Shown here: piece by piece, positions 17,548 through 26,804 of the stretch
Layout: every line of letters begins with the position of its first letter
Numbering within the stretch: position 1 is the first letter of the stretch
Assembly (NCBI GenBank): GCA_026985735.1
Contig: JALSPW010000190.1
Location: 1 to 35,263 of the forward strand
Direction: 5' to 3'
Source of the DNA: Saprospiraceae bacterium
GTDB lineage: Bacteria; Bacteroidota; Bacteroidia; Chitinophagales; Saprospiraceae
DNA length: 35,263 bases
Notes under the pieces: generated by a model
The model's input: only the letters and a program-made list of their open reading frames with translations
Database searches by the model: none
What the model was told of the DNA's origin: nothing
Made by a program: the position numbers and the translations under genes

Positions 17548-17555
17548 TATTTTTG
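17548..17555 (+). promoter_or_regulatory. Putative -7 element of the dusB operon
   Basis: TATTTTTG matches TAnnTTTG and lies 20 bases upstream of the dusB ATG. It faces an identical element on the opposite strand at 17513-17520, as expected for divergent promoters. No clear -33 TTG is visible. Confidence 0.35.
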
Positions 17556-17575
17556 CAATTTAATATTAATAATGT

Positions 17576-18562
17576 ATGGTAAAAATAGGAGATTTGGAAA
17601 TTGGGGAAAACCCGCTATTATTAGCGCCAATGGAAGACGTAAGCGATCCTCCTTTCAGGCTTTTATGCAAAGAAAACGGATGTGATATGATGTACACGGA
17701 ATTTGTTTCTGTAGAAGGATTAATAAGAAATGTTGATAAAAGTTTAAGAAAACTTGAATTGCTACCGGAAGAACGACCCATTGGAATTCAGATTTTCGGT
17801 GCTGAAATAGATTCCATGGTAGAAGCGACAAAAATGCTGGAACCATATATGCCTGATGTAATCGATATAAATTTTGGTTGTCCTGTAAAAAAGGTTGTAA
17901 ATAAAGGAGCGGGAGCGGCGATTTTAAAAGATATAGACAAAATGGTATCTATGACAAAAGCAGTTGTTAAGGTTACTAATATTCCTGTTACTGTAAAAAC
18001 CAGACTAGGTTGGGATAATCAGTCTATAAAAATTGCTGAAGTTGCAGAGCGGCTACAAGACACAGGCATCAAGGCAATGTCAATTCACGGTAGAACACGT
18101 AAACAGATGTACAAAGGAGATGCCGACTGGACTGAAATAGGTAAATTGAAGGAAAATCCCAATATCAATATTCCCATTTTCGGAAACGGAGATATTGATT
18201 CTCCGGAAAAAGCATGGAATTATAAAACAAAATATGGTGTTGACGGTTTAATGATAGGCCGTGCAACAATTGGAAATCCGTGGATATTTAGGGAAATAAA
18301 GCATTATTTTGCTACAGGTGAATTAATGCCACCTCCTACTATTGAAGAAAGGGTCGATGCTGTAAAAAAGCATCTTTTATACGGAATTGAATGGAAGGGG
18401 GAAAGAATTGGTATTTTGGAAATGAGAAAGCATTATACCAATTATTTTAAAGGACTTAAAAATATAAAGTATTACAGAATGAAACTTGTTACCGAGTTGA
18501 AAATTGATAATATTTTAAATATTTTGGATGAAATTAATGAAAATTACAAGGAAACTTTATAA
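17576..18562 (+). CDS. dusB: tRNA-dihydrouridine synthase (DusB family)
   Basis: 328 residues forming an FMN-binding TIM barrel. Motifs are 'LLLAPMEDVSDPPFR' (about residues 14-28), 'DINFGCPVKKVVNKGAGAAIL' (split here by function: catalytic Cys102 in 'FGCP'), 'IHGRTRKQMYKGDADW' and 'IFGNGDI', then 'GVDGLMIGRATIGNPWIF'. The enzyme reduces specific uridines in the tRNA D-loop using NADPH. The start at ATG 17576 gives a normal N-terminus. The stop overlaps the next start by one base (TAATG), so it is coupled to cca. A DusB assignment within the Dus family is likely from the motifs and Bacteroidota context. Confidence 0.94.
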   Translation: MVKIGDLEIGENPLLLAPMEDVSDPPFRLLCKENGCDMMYTEFVSVEGLIRNVDKSLRKLELLPEERPIGIQIFGAEIDSMVEATKMLEPYMPDVIDINFGCPVKKVVNKGAGAAILKDIDKMVSMTKAVVKVTNIPVTVKTRLGWDNQSIKIAEVAERLQDTGIKAMSIHGRTRKQMYKGDADWTEIGKLKENPNINIPIFGNGDIDSPEKAWNYKTKYGVDGLMIGRATIGNPWIFREIKHYFATGELMPPPTIEERVDAVKKHLLYGIEWKGERIGILEMRKHYTNYFKGLKNIKYYRMKLVTELKIDNILNILDEINENYKETL

Positions 18563-19983
18563 TGCAAATGATAAGATACAATAGTAAAGAAAAGAAAATA
18601 TTAGATACTATAAATAAAGCAGCAAGTGATTTGGGTGTCGAAACATATCTTATAGGTGGCTATGTCAGAGATAAACTATTAAAAAGGAATATAAAAGATA
18701 TCGATGTTGTCTGTATTGGAGATGGAATAACACTGGCCAAAAAGACAGCCGGATATCTTGGATTTAAAGGGGATGTAACTATTTTCAAAAGATTTGGTAC
18801 TGCTATGATCAATTACGGGGGAATAGATATTGAATTTGTAGGAGCTAGAAAGGAGTCTTATAACTTTAACAGTCGCAAACCTGTAATTGAACCCGGTACA
18901 TTTACAGATGATTTAAAAAGAAGGGATTTCACTATAAATACTCTTGCCATAAACATCAATAACAAATCATTTGATAAAATAATCGATGTTTTTGGAGGTC
19001 TAAAGCACCTCGATGAAAAATTAATAAAAACCCCTTTAGATCCCGATAAAACTTTTTCCGATGATCCTTTGAGAATGATGAGAGCTATAAGGTTTGCCAC
19101 TCAACTTGATTTCAAAATTGATCAAGATACTTTTGAATCAATTAAAGCAAATAAAGAAAGGATTAAGATAGTATCCTTAGAGCGTATAACTACTGAACTA
19201 CAAAAAATCATAGCAACAAAAAAACCGTCTATAGGTTTCAGGTATCTTTTTGATTCTGGATTGCTTGAAATGATTTTTCCTGAAATGGCTCAGCTTCACG
19301 GCGTTGAAACTATTGAGGGCAAATCACATAAAGACAATTTCTATCATACTATTCAGGTTTTGGATAACGTAGCGAAAAAAACCGATGATATATGGCTAAG
19401 ATGGGCGGCTATTATGCATGATATAGCCAAACCAAAAACCAAAAAATTTATAAAAAATGAAGGTTGGACCTTTCACGGGCATGAGATTTTGGGTTATCAC
19501 ATGACTTATCATATTTTTAAAAGGATGCGATTGCCTTTGGACAATAATATGAAATTTGTACAAAAACTTGTAAAACTTCATCTGAGACCAATGACTTTGG
19601 TAAAAGAAGAAGTAACAGATAGTGCAGTAAGACGATTGCTTTATGAAGCAGGGGATGATATAGATGCATTGATGTTGCTGGCCAAAGCTGATATCACTTC
19701 AAAAAATGAAAAGAAAATCAAAACTTTTCTTAAAAATTATGATAAAGTGATAGAAAAACTTAAAGAAGTGGAAGAAAAAGACAAGTTACGAAACTGGCAA
19801 CCGCCCATATCCGGAAAAGAGATTATGAAAACTTTTAATCTTAAACCTTCAAAAACAGTTGGAATTATAAAGACTGAGATAAGAGAAGCCATTTTGGATG
19901 GTAAAATTTCCAATGATTACAAAGAAGCATATAATTACATGCTACTGACAGGTCAAAAGATGGGTTTAAAAACGATAAATTAG
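18562..19983 (+). CDS. cca: CCA tRNA nucleotidyltransferase (HD domain type)
   Basis: 473 residues. The N-terminal nucleotidyltransferase has 'LIGGYVRDKLL' (GGYVRD at 32-37), catalytic acidic residues Asp46 and Asp48 ('KDIDVV'), 'RRDFTINTLAIN' and 'FSDDPLRMMRAIRFA'. A C-terminal HD domain carries 'RWAAIMHDIAKPKTK'. The enzyme adds or repairs the 3' CCA of tRNAs; the HD domain may give phosphatase/phosphodiesterase activity. The gene overlaps dusB by one base and is followed after seven bases by the isochorismate synthase gene, so the three share a transcript. Some bacteria split CCA addition between two enzymes; whether this one does both C and A addition cannot be told by eye. Confidence 0.94.
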   Translation: MQMIRYNSKEKKILDTINKAASDLGVETYLIGGYVRDKLLKRNIKDIDVVCIGDGITLAKKTAGYLGFKGDVTIFKRFGTAMINYGGIDIEFVGARKESYNFNSRKPVIEPGTFTDDLKRRDFTINTLAININNKSFDKIIDVFGGLKHLDEKLIKTPLDPDKTFSDDPLRMMRAIRFATQLDFKIDQDTFESIKANKERIKIVSLERITTELQKIIATKKPSIGFRYLFDSGLLEMIFPEMAQLHGVETIEGKSHKDNFYHTIQVLDNVAKKTDDIWLRWAAIMHDIAKPKTKKFIKNEGWTFHGHEILGYHMTYHIFKRMRLPLDNNMKFVQKLVKLHLRPMTLVKEEVTDSAVRRLLYEAGDDIDALMLLAKADITSKNEKKIKTFLKNYDKVIEKLKEVEEKDKLRNWQPPISGKEIMKTFNLKPSKTVGIIKTEIREAILDGKISNDYKEAYNYMLLTGQKMGLKTIN

Positions 19984-19990
19984 ACATGTT

Positions 19991-21025
19991 ATGAATTTAA
20001 CCCAAAATGATATATTTGCAATTTACAAGCTACCCGATTCGAAAAACAGGATTACAATAATACAAAATTCAAGGGAAAATATTTTATTTGACAAATATTC
20101 ATTAAATAAAAAAGGGTTTGTTTTTTATCCTTTTTCTGTGATTAAACACAAACCCTTGTTCATAAATGCAGATGAAATTCATATCAATAAAGATTTTCAT
20201 CTTGAAGTAACAAGCATAGATTCTTCTTATGACATAATAGAAAACGAATATTTACAAAAAATAGATTTTTATATAAAAAAAATAAAAGCCGGATATAGAA
20301 AAATAGTGCTTTCGAGGACTAAATCCATCATTAACAACAATCTCAATTTATTTGATTTATTTAAAAAATTGGAAAACAGCTATCCAAATGCTATGATTTT
20401 TTTGGTAAATCACCCTGAAGCGGGAACGTGGATTGGAGCGACTCCCGAAATATTACTTGTAAAAGACAATAACAAAACAGAGACAATGGCATTAGCCGGA
20501 ACCCAATTTGTAGCCGATATCAAATCAGCAAACTGGGAATCAAAGGAATTGGACGAACAAAGGGTTGTAATGGAATTTATTGAAAATATTTTAAATAAAC
20601 ATAATATCCAATACAGTTCTAAAGGACCTTACACAAAGATCGCAGCAAAAAATAATGACGGATATTTAATTCACCTTGCGACAGATTATAGCATAACTGA
20701 TGTTAATAATTATTATAATATGATTTTGGATTTACACCCTACCCCTGCCGTATCAGGACTTCCAAAGAATAAATCAATTCAATTTATTTTGGAAAATGAA
20801 GGATATGATCGCAAATATTATACGGGATTTTTAGGTCCGGTGAATGTAATTAACGAAAATACTTTAAAGTTATTTGTAAATTTAAGAAGTATGGAAATTT
20901 TTAAAAACAAATTTCTTTTATATCTCGGAGGAGGCTTAAACAAGGATTCAATTCCACTTAAAGAATGGGAAGAAACCGAAAATAAAGCAAAGACTTTAAC
21001 GCAGATAATTAGTGGCTGTCTATAA
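19991..21025 (+). CDS. menF: Isochorismate synthase (MenF/EntC-type chorismate-binding enzyme)
   Basis: 344 residues, on the short side for the family; the N-terminal domain is reduced. The chorismate-binding domain has 'KIVLSRT', 'GTWIGATPEILL', 'MALAGTQF', 'ELDEQRVVMEFI', 'LHPTPAVSGLPK', 'YDRKYYTGFLGPV', 'VNLRSM', and a final 'LYLGGGLNKDSIPLKEWEET' segment. The HPTPAV and GLPK signatures fit isochorismate synthase rather than anthranilate synthase. It would start menaquinone synthesis from chorismate in the cytoplasm. No other men genes are in the window. It is the last gene of the dusB-cca operon, seven bases after cca. A hairpin begins eight bases after its stop. Confidence 0.9.
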   Translation: MNLTQNDIFAIYKLPDSKNRITIIQNSRENILFDKYSLNKKGFVFYPFSVIKHKPLFINADEIHINKDFHLEVTSIDSSYDIIENEYLQKIDFYIKKIKAGYRKIVLSRTKSIINNNLNLFDLFKKLENSYPNAMIFLVNHPEAGTWIGATPEILLVKDNNKTETMALAGTQFVADIKSANWESKELDEQRVVMEFIENILNKHNIQYSSKGPYTKIAAKNNDGYLIHLATDYSITDVNNYYNMILDLHPTPAVSGLPKNKSIQFILENEGYDRKYYTGFLGPVNVINENTLKLFVNLRSMEIFKNKFLLYLGGGLNKDSIPLKEWEETENKAKTLTQIISGCL

Positions 21026-21032
21026 ATTCAGA

Positions 21033-21088
21033 CCAACTGACCCGTTGGGAATTAAGGTGACCCAAAATTAATAAAATCATTTTATTAA
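21033..21088 (+). terminator. Possible 3'-end hairpins of the dusB-cca-menF operon
   Basis: CCAAC (21033-21037) pairs with GTTGG (21044-21048) around TGACCC, starting eight bases after the menF stop. Then a pure A/T palindrome with 10-base arms (21068-21077 and 21079-21088, centre C at 21078) follows. Neither is followed by a strong T tract on the plus strand, so terminator function is only suggested. Confidence 0.3.
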
Positions 21089-21098
21089 AAATATTTAA

Positions 21099-21436
21099 CT
21101 TTTGTCTTGTTACATGACTTAATGGTCTTGACGAAGAAGAGAACCAAAAGAGTAAACCTCTTTTGGTAATGAAGGAACCGCTACATCAGTAGCGGGGGGA
21201 CTGATAAAAACATAACAGATTAATGCTGCGGGTATTGCTTGGCTTCATGATTAATAACCTTTCCAAGTTTAGTCTCTAAGGATACAATACCATTAATTAA
21301 TACAAAATAGTCCGCTGTAAATCATTTTTCGATAATTGTAGGTAGGACTTGAAAGCATGCGATAGCGTGACTTCAAAACCGGTTTTTTAACTCATAATTC
21401 ATCATTCACCATTCATAATTAAATTTCTCTTTTGTC
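21099..21436 (+). ncRNA. Hairpin-rich intergenic segment, candidate structured RNA or repeat element
   Basis: No ORF is found. Visible complementary pairs, in order, are: ACCAAAAGAG/CTCTTTTGGT (21143-21152 with 21158-21167); CCGCTAC/GTAGCGG (21178-21184 with 21189-21195, tetraloop ATCA); and GGTATTG/CAATACC (21231-21237 with 21285-21291), the last enclosing CTTGG/CCAAG (21238-21242 with 21263-21267) and TTAG/CTAA (21269-21272 with 21276-21279). AGTCC/GGACT (21309-21313 with 21345-21349) and CATGC/GCGTG with a GATA loop (21356-21369) follow. The octamer CTTTTGTC occurs at both ends (21099 and 21429). The segment is more GC-rich than its surroundings. It could be an RNA gene, an IS or retroelement remnant, or a repeat element; strand is uncertain. 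Confidence 0.4.
21391..21436. repeat. Dispersed AT-rich repeat (ATTCAT...CTTTTGTC type), left copy
   Basis: Bases 21391-21420 consist of variants of the unit 'attcat(a/c)att', followed by CTTTTGTC at 21429 and three tandem 'tctcaat' units (to about 21460). The same word order recurs at 26967-27011. Confidence 0.55.
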
Positions 21437-21544
21437 ATTCTCAATTCTCAATTCTCAATTAATTGTTTTGTTCTATCAACTATTAAAATTATTGTTATTA
21501 GGAATCAGTTGTTCTAAATTTTCAAAAAGACACTCATTACAAAA

Positions 21545-21578
21545 AAAATCAAGTTTCCCCAATGAGAAACTTGATTTT
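21545..21578 (-). terminator. Terminator of the giant CHU_C-domain gene
   Basis: A perfect 13-base stem: AAAATCAAGTTTC (21545-21557) pairs with GAAACTTGATTTT (21566-21578) around an eight-base loop. On the minus strand it is followed by an eight-T run (21548-21541). It lies 165 bases past the stop at 21743, so the 3' untranslated region is long. The plus strand also ends in T-rich sequence, so it may work in both directions. Confidence 0.7.
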
Positions 21579-21742
21579 AAGTTTTACTCATAATTTTCAT
21601 TTAACTAATATACCTTAGTATTAAAAAAAAATTATGCATAAAACAAATATGAAAAACTCTACTCTTTTAAAACCAAAAATAATAAATTTATTAATATAAA
21701 TCAATTTTTCACATTAAAAGCATTTAATTTAGAAAATTGTTT

Positions 21743-24700
21743 TTATCTTATCAATGTAATAGCACCTCTATATAAAATAACCCTACCATCGAGAAATACC
21801 ACTTCAACAAGATATACATATACTCCCGGATTTACCCTTTTCCCTTTGAACCGGCCATCCCACGAAACCGTATTAGCTGCCGAAGGATTCAAGTTTTGTT
21901 CTTGATACATTAATTCACCCCAACGGTCATAAATTTTCAAATAATTTATTCTTTCCACTCCTTTACCTATTGTCAATCTAAATTCATCATTTAATCCATC
22001 CCCGTCAGGTGTGAAAATATTGGGAATATACACATTACGTGAAGTATTGACAATAACATATAGTGCCCCGGTAGAAGTACATCCGTTTTGATCAATAACA
22101 GTAGCATAAATAGTATCGTTGGCATATCCTTCCAGTTCAACTTCAGTTTTCAAATTATTAAGAAAATGATATTTGAAATTAACTGTATCAATATCCCAGA
22201 TAACTTGTGAAATATTGGTATTTGTATTCAAATAAATAGTTTGAGGATCTCCCAAATCCAATTGTACTTCATCACCAAGATCAACAATAATTTCTTCGGG
22301 TTGGGAAATCAAAATTTCCTGTTCTGATTTACATCCTTCCGAATCAAACACAGAAACAAGATAAGGTTGATCGCTAGCATAAACCTGTTTGCATGAATCT
22401 ACGGGCAAAATTGCTCCACCATTAACACTAAATGTATAATCGGGGCCTGCACCACCATAAACAGTATCTATATATATACATGTCGGATCTCCAAAACATA
22501 ATATATCCTGAGCTTGAACAGGTTTAAAGACTATAGGTTGCTGACCTTTTACTTCATAACTTACATAATCAGAACATCCCTTATAGTCTGAAACAGTAAC
22601 AGTATAAATTCCCTGAGCCAAGTTAGCTGCAACTTTAGAATCAGAAACATCCGGGCTCCAATTGAAAGTGTATTGTCCATCGGTATTTCCTCCTGAAAAA
22701 TTCACAGACACCTGACCTGAATTCAATCCCGAACAATTGACATCTTTAGTATTTGCAGAATCTATTGACACAATCAATTTTTCCGGTTGAATTAATGTTA
22801 TAGAGTCCATGATTGAACATAGATTTGCATCTGTTATCTCGATATGATACGTACCAGCGCAAAGATCTACAGCGACAGCACCTGTTTGTCCTGTTTCTTG
22901 CCATTTATAAAAATATGCAGTATTATTTCCTCCTTTTGCTTTAACAATGATACTTCCGTCACAGTCGCCATAGCAAGTAGGTTTTATTGTTTTGGTTTCC
23001 AAAAGATCCAGCGTAAGTTTTTCCGGAACGGCTACTTCAAACGAATCTGACTTAATACATGAATTTCCATTTACCGTATTATAATACACAGAGAAGTGAT
23101 TTTTTCCCCCGGGCAAATCTTTTAATGTAATAGTACTGCCAACTTTATTAGTTCCGTTATCCAATGTAAATACATACAACCCAGATGGATTATCACCTCC
23201 TGAGACCTGAATTATAGCACTTCCGTCACTATGCTGACCATCATTACATGAGATACCTTGCACATCAAGGACATTTATTTCAATTGGAGGCGCACCGGGA
23301 ACTTCAATAGAATCAACCGAACTACATCCAGAATCATCCGAAATAGTAACAACATAAGTACCTGCAGGTACATCATTAATACAAGCCCCTGATAAACCAT
23401 TGTTCCAATCAAAAGTATATCCACTTCCTCCTCCGTCAATATTAATACAAACCGAACCACCCAGTCCACCTGTTTCACCGGGGCCACATTCTGAAGGAGT
23501 TGCCTGGGTAGTATAAGTAAACGGTTGAGGTTCCGGTATTACAATTGTATCCGTAACCGTACATTTATTATCAACTATAATCACGATATAAGTCCCCGCA
23601 CCGACATTTGAAAGAACATTAGTAGTGCTCCCAAGATCAATACCAAGAGTATCTGCCCATCTATAAATTATAGGTCCATAATCACTAGATGCTTCCACAA
23701 CAATATCCGTTGTTGCAGTTGCATCACAACCAAGTAAATCAAATTTAATAGTATCTATATTCAATAATCCGGGTGCTTTGACAATGTCAAAAACAACAGT
23801 TGTATCACAACCATTTGCATCTGCAATATTGACGGTATATACCCCTTCCGACAAATCATAAAACACGTGATTTGTACCATTAACTATGATAGTATCCCTC
23901 CCTATTCCTGAAAGAGCATAAGGTTTAGTACCACCATTGATGCTAAAATTAGCATAAGCCAATTGAGTTGAGGAGCACCCTACATCCCCTTTCTTAATAT
24001 TGACTCCTATGGGTGGAGGATCAAATAGTCTTACCGTATCATATTCAAAGCAGCCTGTAGATTGTTCATATATCTTAACTATATATCGCCCACTACCAAG
24101 ATTATTAACATAAAACATGTCAGTTCCCAATTTCTGAACATCACTATAAGGAGGATGAGGAAATACAGGAAATTCCAAATTGAAATTATCATTAGGATAT
24201 CCTAAAAGGTTTGCTTCATAAGACAACCATCCGTTTTCATCCCCAAAACATGTTGGATCTTGGGAGTTTCTATTAAGATTCATGGTATATTTTTCATCAA
24301 CAAAAACTGAATCCGTTTCATTACACCATGATTTATCACCGTAAACTTTTATATAATTCCATCCGGGAGATGCATTATTGAATATACTTGTTTTAGGAGT
24401 TTTTTCATTGAAAGTATTATTTTCGCTTTGCCATTCAAAAGTATAGTAACCATTTGCATCTTTATTGCTTCCTGAAGCTGTTGCCAAAAGTCTTGCATCA
24501 TTCAATCCTTTACAAGAAGCATCATCAAGTTTTTGTAAATCCAAAATCAACTTGGATGTTTCCAAATTGATAACCGTATCGGTTTTGCATCCACTTGTTT
24601 TATCCTCTATGGTAACGCCATATATTCCATTTCCCAAACCGGCCAATGTATCCGTATCAAAAATATTATTTGACCATTTGATATTATACGGATAGAAGGC

Positions 24701-26323
24701 ACCGTCTTTAACTTTAACTATTATTTTTCCATCGTCATAACCAAAACAAGTCGGAGCTTTAACAAAAATAGAATCAAACACTAAAGGCGGACTAGCGGAT
24801 ACATAAACTCCATAATCTTTAAAATCCCCATTTGTATCGGTGACTTCTATTGTGTAAGAACCCGGATACAATCCTTTGACTATTACTTCTGTCTTTTCAT
24901 CGGAAATCGTACCTGACTGAACAATTGTTCCTCCAAGATCTTTTATCACATAAGAATAAGGAGCTACCCCATTATAAACTTTAAAGAAAATAGAAGACTC
25001 CGCTACATTTGTTTCGGAACCACAATAAGTTGCACTGATATAGAGTCCGTCAGGAGGATCAATGCATATTAACCCCGGTTCAGTATTAGGATAAAAATCT
25101 TTATTATCAAAAGTAGCTTGAAATTTAGACATAATAATAGGAGAACAATCCCCTATCTTTCCAACAAGTTTAAAACAAATATTTACAATTTCCTGATTAT
25201 CGGGAATCGGTCCTGGATTTCGATTCCAATCCAATATCAACAACCCTGGAGAGATTCTATAAATAGTATAATTATCAGGATATATACTTATAATATCAAC
25301 AAATTCCAACACTGTAGGATCATAGTCGATTCTACCAAAAATATATTCTGAATTTTCAAAATCTCTCACTCTAAGAGTGACACAAATAGTTTCGTTTAAC
25401 TTTCCGGATAGAGTATCTAAATAAAGCGTTGGATTAAGACCGTTCGAAATACTCATTTTATTAGTATTGGAACATGATACTCCATCTGAGATTATAACCT
25501 TGTATTCACCAAATCTCGGAAATTTAACCACTACCCTGTCATTGTGAGTAATATTTGGAGTTAAAACCTTCCCCCTATAATCCTGTGACGGATTATCAAA
25601 ATCATAAACATCAATACTTGTATAATTAACATTTTTATTATCATGAAATTTATAATATTCAGGCAAACCACCTTGTACCACAAAACTTGCCTGCAACGAA
25701 TCTCCATTTACTTTATATTGAAAATCGGAAATAGTAATCGGATTCAGATAAACAACAGGAAAAGCTTCATTAATATTTGCTTTTACACAGGGACCGTTAT
25801 TTTCATGATACCCTCTTTCTCCTTTTCTTTGATCCACAGTGATTGGTGCATAATACATTAAAGTCGGATTACCTGTACCATTGACAGCATTATTAAATGG
25901 AGTGAACCCTGTATAAAAACTATTCTTAAACAAAGCATCTCCATCGAGGTCATCAACTGAAATCATCATATCGGGATCTCCATTGAATCTAAAGATATTA
26001 TCTGTCTTAATGGCAATGAGATTATCACCTGAGACAGTAGGTTTACTTTTGTACCATCCGTACCCAATTCCGGCAGGAGTAGCCGGAACAGGATCACTTG
26101 ATACATTATAATCATCATTGTGGTCCAAATAAAATCTATCCTCCCAACATAAGAAAATAGTATCAGAAAGTTCATGTCTGTTACTCTGCCCAACGAAACT
26201 ACTAATCTTATTAATAGTTCCGGGATCATTATTGCATTGAGCATTAGAATACCAAGTAAAAAACAGAACAAATACCCCACTTAAAACCAGTTCGGTCTGT
26301 AATCTATAGAATTTAAATTTCAT
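21743..26323 (-). CDS. Giant secreted T9SS-type protein: cohesin-like domain, SprB-like repeats, CHU_C C-terminal domain
   Basis: 1526 residues. Signal peptide about 1-29 ('TWYSNA' before Gln). Residues about 298-422 resemble a cohesin-like domain: 'ETICVTLRVRDF', 'GRIDYDPTVLEFVDI', 'PDNQEIVNICFKLVG'. From about 520 to 1380 there are roughly ten SprB-like repeats of 70-90 residues. Each opens with a Cys near 'PTCFGDxxG' or a variant, passes a 'Y.F.W' strand, and ends 'G.Y.V.I.D..GC'. Examples are 'APTCFGYDDGK', 'KPTCYGDCDGS' and 'DVNCSGLNSGQ'. Residues about 1431-1526 are the gliding-motility-associated C-terminal domain: 'VYIPNIFTPDGDGLNDEF', 'LKIYDRWGELMYQ', 'WDGRFKGKRVNPGVYVYLV'. That domain marks T9SS export and surface attachment. 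It is likely a motility or binding adhesin. It stands alone, with a terminator after it and a -7 element 194 bases upstream. Confidence 0.93.
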   Translation of the reverse strand: MKFKFYRLQTELVLSGVFVLFFTWYSNAQCNNDPGTINKISSFVGQSNRHELSDTIFLCWEDRFYLDHNDDYNVSSDPVPATPAGIGYGWYKSKPTVSGDNLIAIKTDNIFRFNGDPDMMISVDDLDGDALFKNSFYTGFTPFNNAVNGTGNPTLMYYAPITVDQRKGERGYHENNGPCVKANINEAFPVVYLNPITISDFQYKVNGDSLQASFVVQGGLPEYYKFHDNKNVNYTSIDVYDFDNPSQDYRGKVLTPNITHNDRVVVKFPRFGEYKVIISDGVSCSNTNKMSISNGLNPTLYLDTLSGKLNETICVTLRVRDFENSEYIFGRIDYDPTVLEFVDIISIYPDNYTIYRISPGLLILDWNRNPGPIPDNQEIVNICFKLVGKIGDCSPIIMSKFQATFDNKDFYPNTEPGLICIDPPDGLYISATYCGSETNVAESSIFFKVYNGVAPYSYVIKDLGGTIVQSGTISDEKTEVIVKGLYPGSYTIEVTDTNGDFKDYGVYVSASPPLVFDSIFVKAPTCFGYDDGKIIVKVKDGAFYPYNIKWSNNIFDTDTLAGLGNGIYGVTIEDKTSGCKTDTVINLETSKLILDLQKLDDASCKGLNDARLLATASGSNKDANGYYTFEWQSENNTFNEKTPKTSIFNNASPGWNYIKVYGDKSWCNETDSVFVDEKYTMNLNRNSQDPTCFGDENGWLSYEANLLGYPNDNFNLEFPVFPHPPYSDVQKLGTDMFYVNNLGSGRYIVKIYEQSTGCFEYDTVRLFDPPPIGVNIKKGDVGCSSTQLAYANFSINGGTKPYALSGIGRDTIIVNGTNHVFYDLSEGVYTVNIADANGCDTTVVFDIVKAPGLLNIDTIKFDLLGCDATATTDIVVEASSDYGPIIYRWADTLGIDLGSTTNVLSNVGAGTYIVIIVDNKCTVTDTIVIPEPQPFTYTTQATPSECGPGETGGLGGSVCINIDGGGSGYTFDWNNGLSGACINDVPAGTYVVTISDDSGCSSVDSIEVPGAPPIEINVLDVQGISCNDGQHSDGSAIIQVSGGDNPSGLYVFTLDNGTNKVGSTITLKDLPGGKNHFSVYYNTVNGNSCIKSDSFEVAVPEKLTLDLLETKTIKPTCYGDCDGSIIVKAKGGNNTAYFYKWQETGQTGAVAVDLCAGTYHIEITDANLCSIMDSITLIQPEKLIVSIDSANTKDVNCSGLNSGQVSVNFSGGNTDGQYTFNWSPDVSDSKVAANLAQGIYTVTVSDYKGCSDYVSYEVKGQQPIVFKPVQAQDILCFGDPTCIYIDTVYGGAGPDYTFSVNGGAILPVDSCKQVYASDQPYLVSVFDSEGCKSEQEILISQPEEIIVDLGDEVQLDLGDPQTIYLNTNTNISQVIWDIDTVNFKYHFLNNLKTEVELEGYANDTIYATVIDQNGCTSTGALYVIVNTSRNVYIPNIFTPDGDGLNDEFRLTIGKGVERINYLKIYDRWGELMYQEQNLNPSAANTVSWDGRFKGKRVNPGVYVYLVEVVFLDGRVILYRGAITLIR

Positions 26324-26327
26324 ATTG

Positions 26328-26344
26328 TATTATAATTTATAATA
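26328..26344. promoter_or_regulatory. A/T palindrome directly upstream of the giant gene's start
   Basis: TATTATAA (26328-26335) and TTATAATA (26337-26344) are perfect reverse complements around one T, ending four bases before the ATG at 26323. It could be an operator or a leader hairpin near the ribosome site; pure A/T composition makes chance plausible. Confidence 0.25.
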
Positions 26345-26516
26345 TCGTAACTACTCACTTATTATTATATCAATGTATTACGTGTCTTATTTCTAGCATA
26401 TAACTTTGACAAACGCGGTACAACATACTTTTCATGTTACTAAAGAACATTTTGCTAAAAAATACATAGTTTCAAAAGCACCGGAGTAAAATAATTACAA
26501 ATTTTAAATTTCAGTG

Positions 26517-26524
26517 CAAAGATA
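26517..26524 (-). promoter_or_regulatory. Putative -7 element of the giant CHU_C-domain gene
   Basis: The minus strand reads TATCTTTG followed by CA, an exact TAnnTTTG match. It would give a leader of roughly 185 bases before ATG 26323. That leader contains a small hairpin (ATGTT/AACAT at about 26434-26450). A -33 TTG is not clear. Confidence 0.4.
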
Positions 26525-26804
26525 TATTTAAAATATTAATAATAACATCATTTTATTAAAAACAAGCTATTCAATTTTAAATATTCATTTTTTTTTAGAA
26601 AAATGCCTCATAAGTAAACGATTAAGAATATCAAATATTATCAAAAATCTTTATTTTTAAAATATAAGTAATTTATAGATATTTTTTAATTAAAGATGAA
26701 GCATAAAATCAAAACGCTGCAAAAAATAAAAAAAATATATTTTTCTTTTTTGTTAAAACACTATTCTTTCATTTCAGCTCAGTTAAAATACGCAAAAATA
26801 TTCT

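Noticed and set aside
17451-17630. 60-residue N-terminal extension of the porP-like frame
   Set aside because: It spans the divergent promoter region and overlaps dusB; the inner ATG at 17450 gives a normal signal peptide.
21068-21088. Perfect A/T palindrome after menF as a strong terminator
   Set aside because: Pure A/T stem with a single-base centre and no clear T tract; could occur by chance in AT-rich DNA, so kept only as a weak part of a possible 3' end.
21375-21388. AAAACCGGTTTTTT as a terminator ending the structured segment
   Set aside because: The palindrome has no loop and cannot form a stable hairpin by itself.
23275-23487. Minus-strand small open frame inside the giant gene (and similar ones at 25966-26280)
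   Set aside because: Out of frame with the CHU_C-domain protein, which explains the sequence fully through its repeats.
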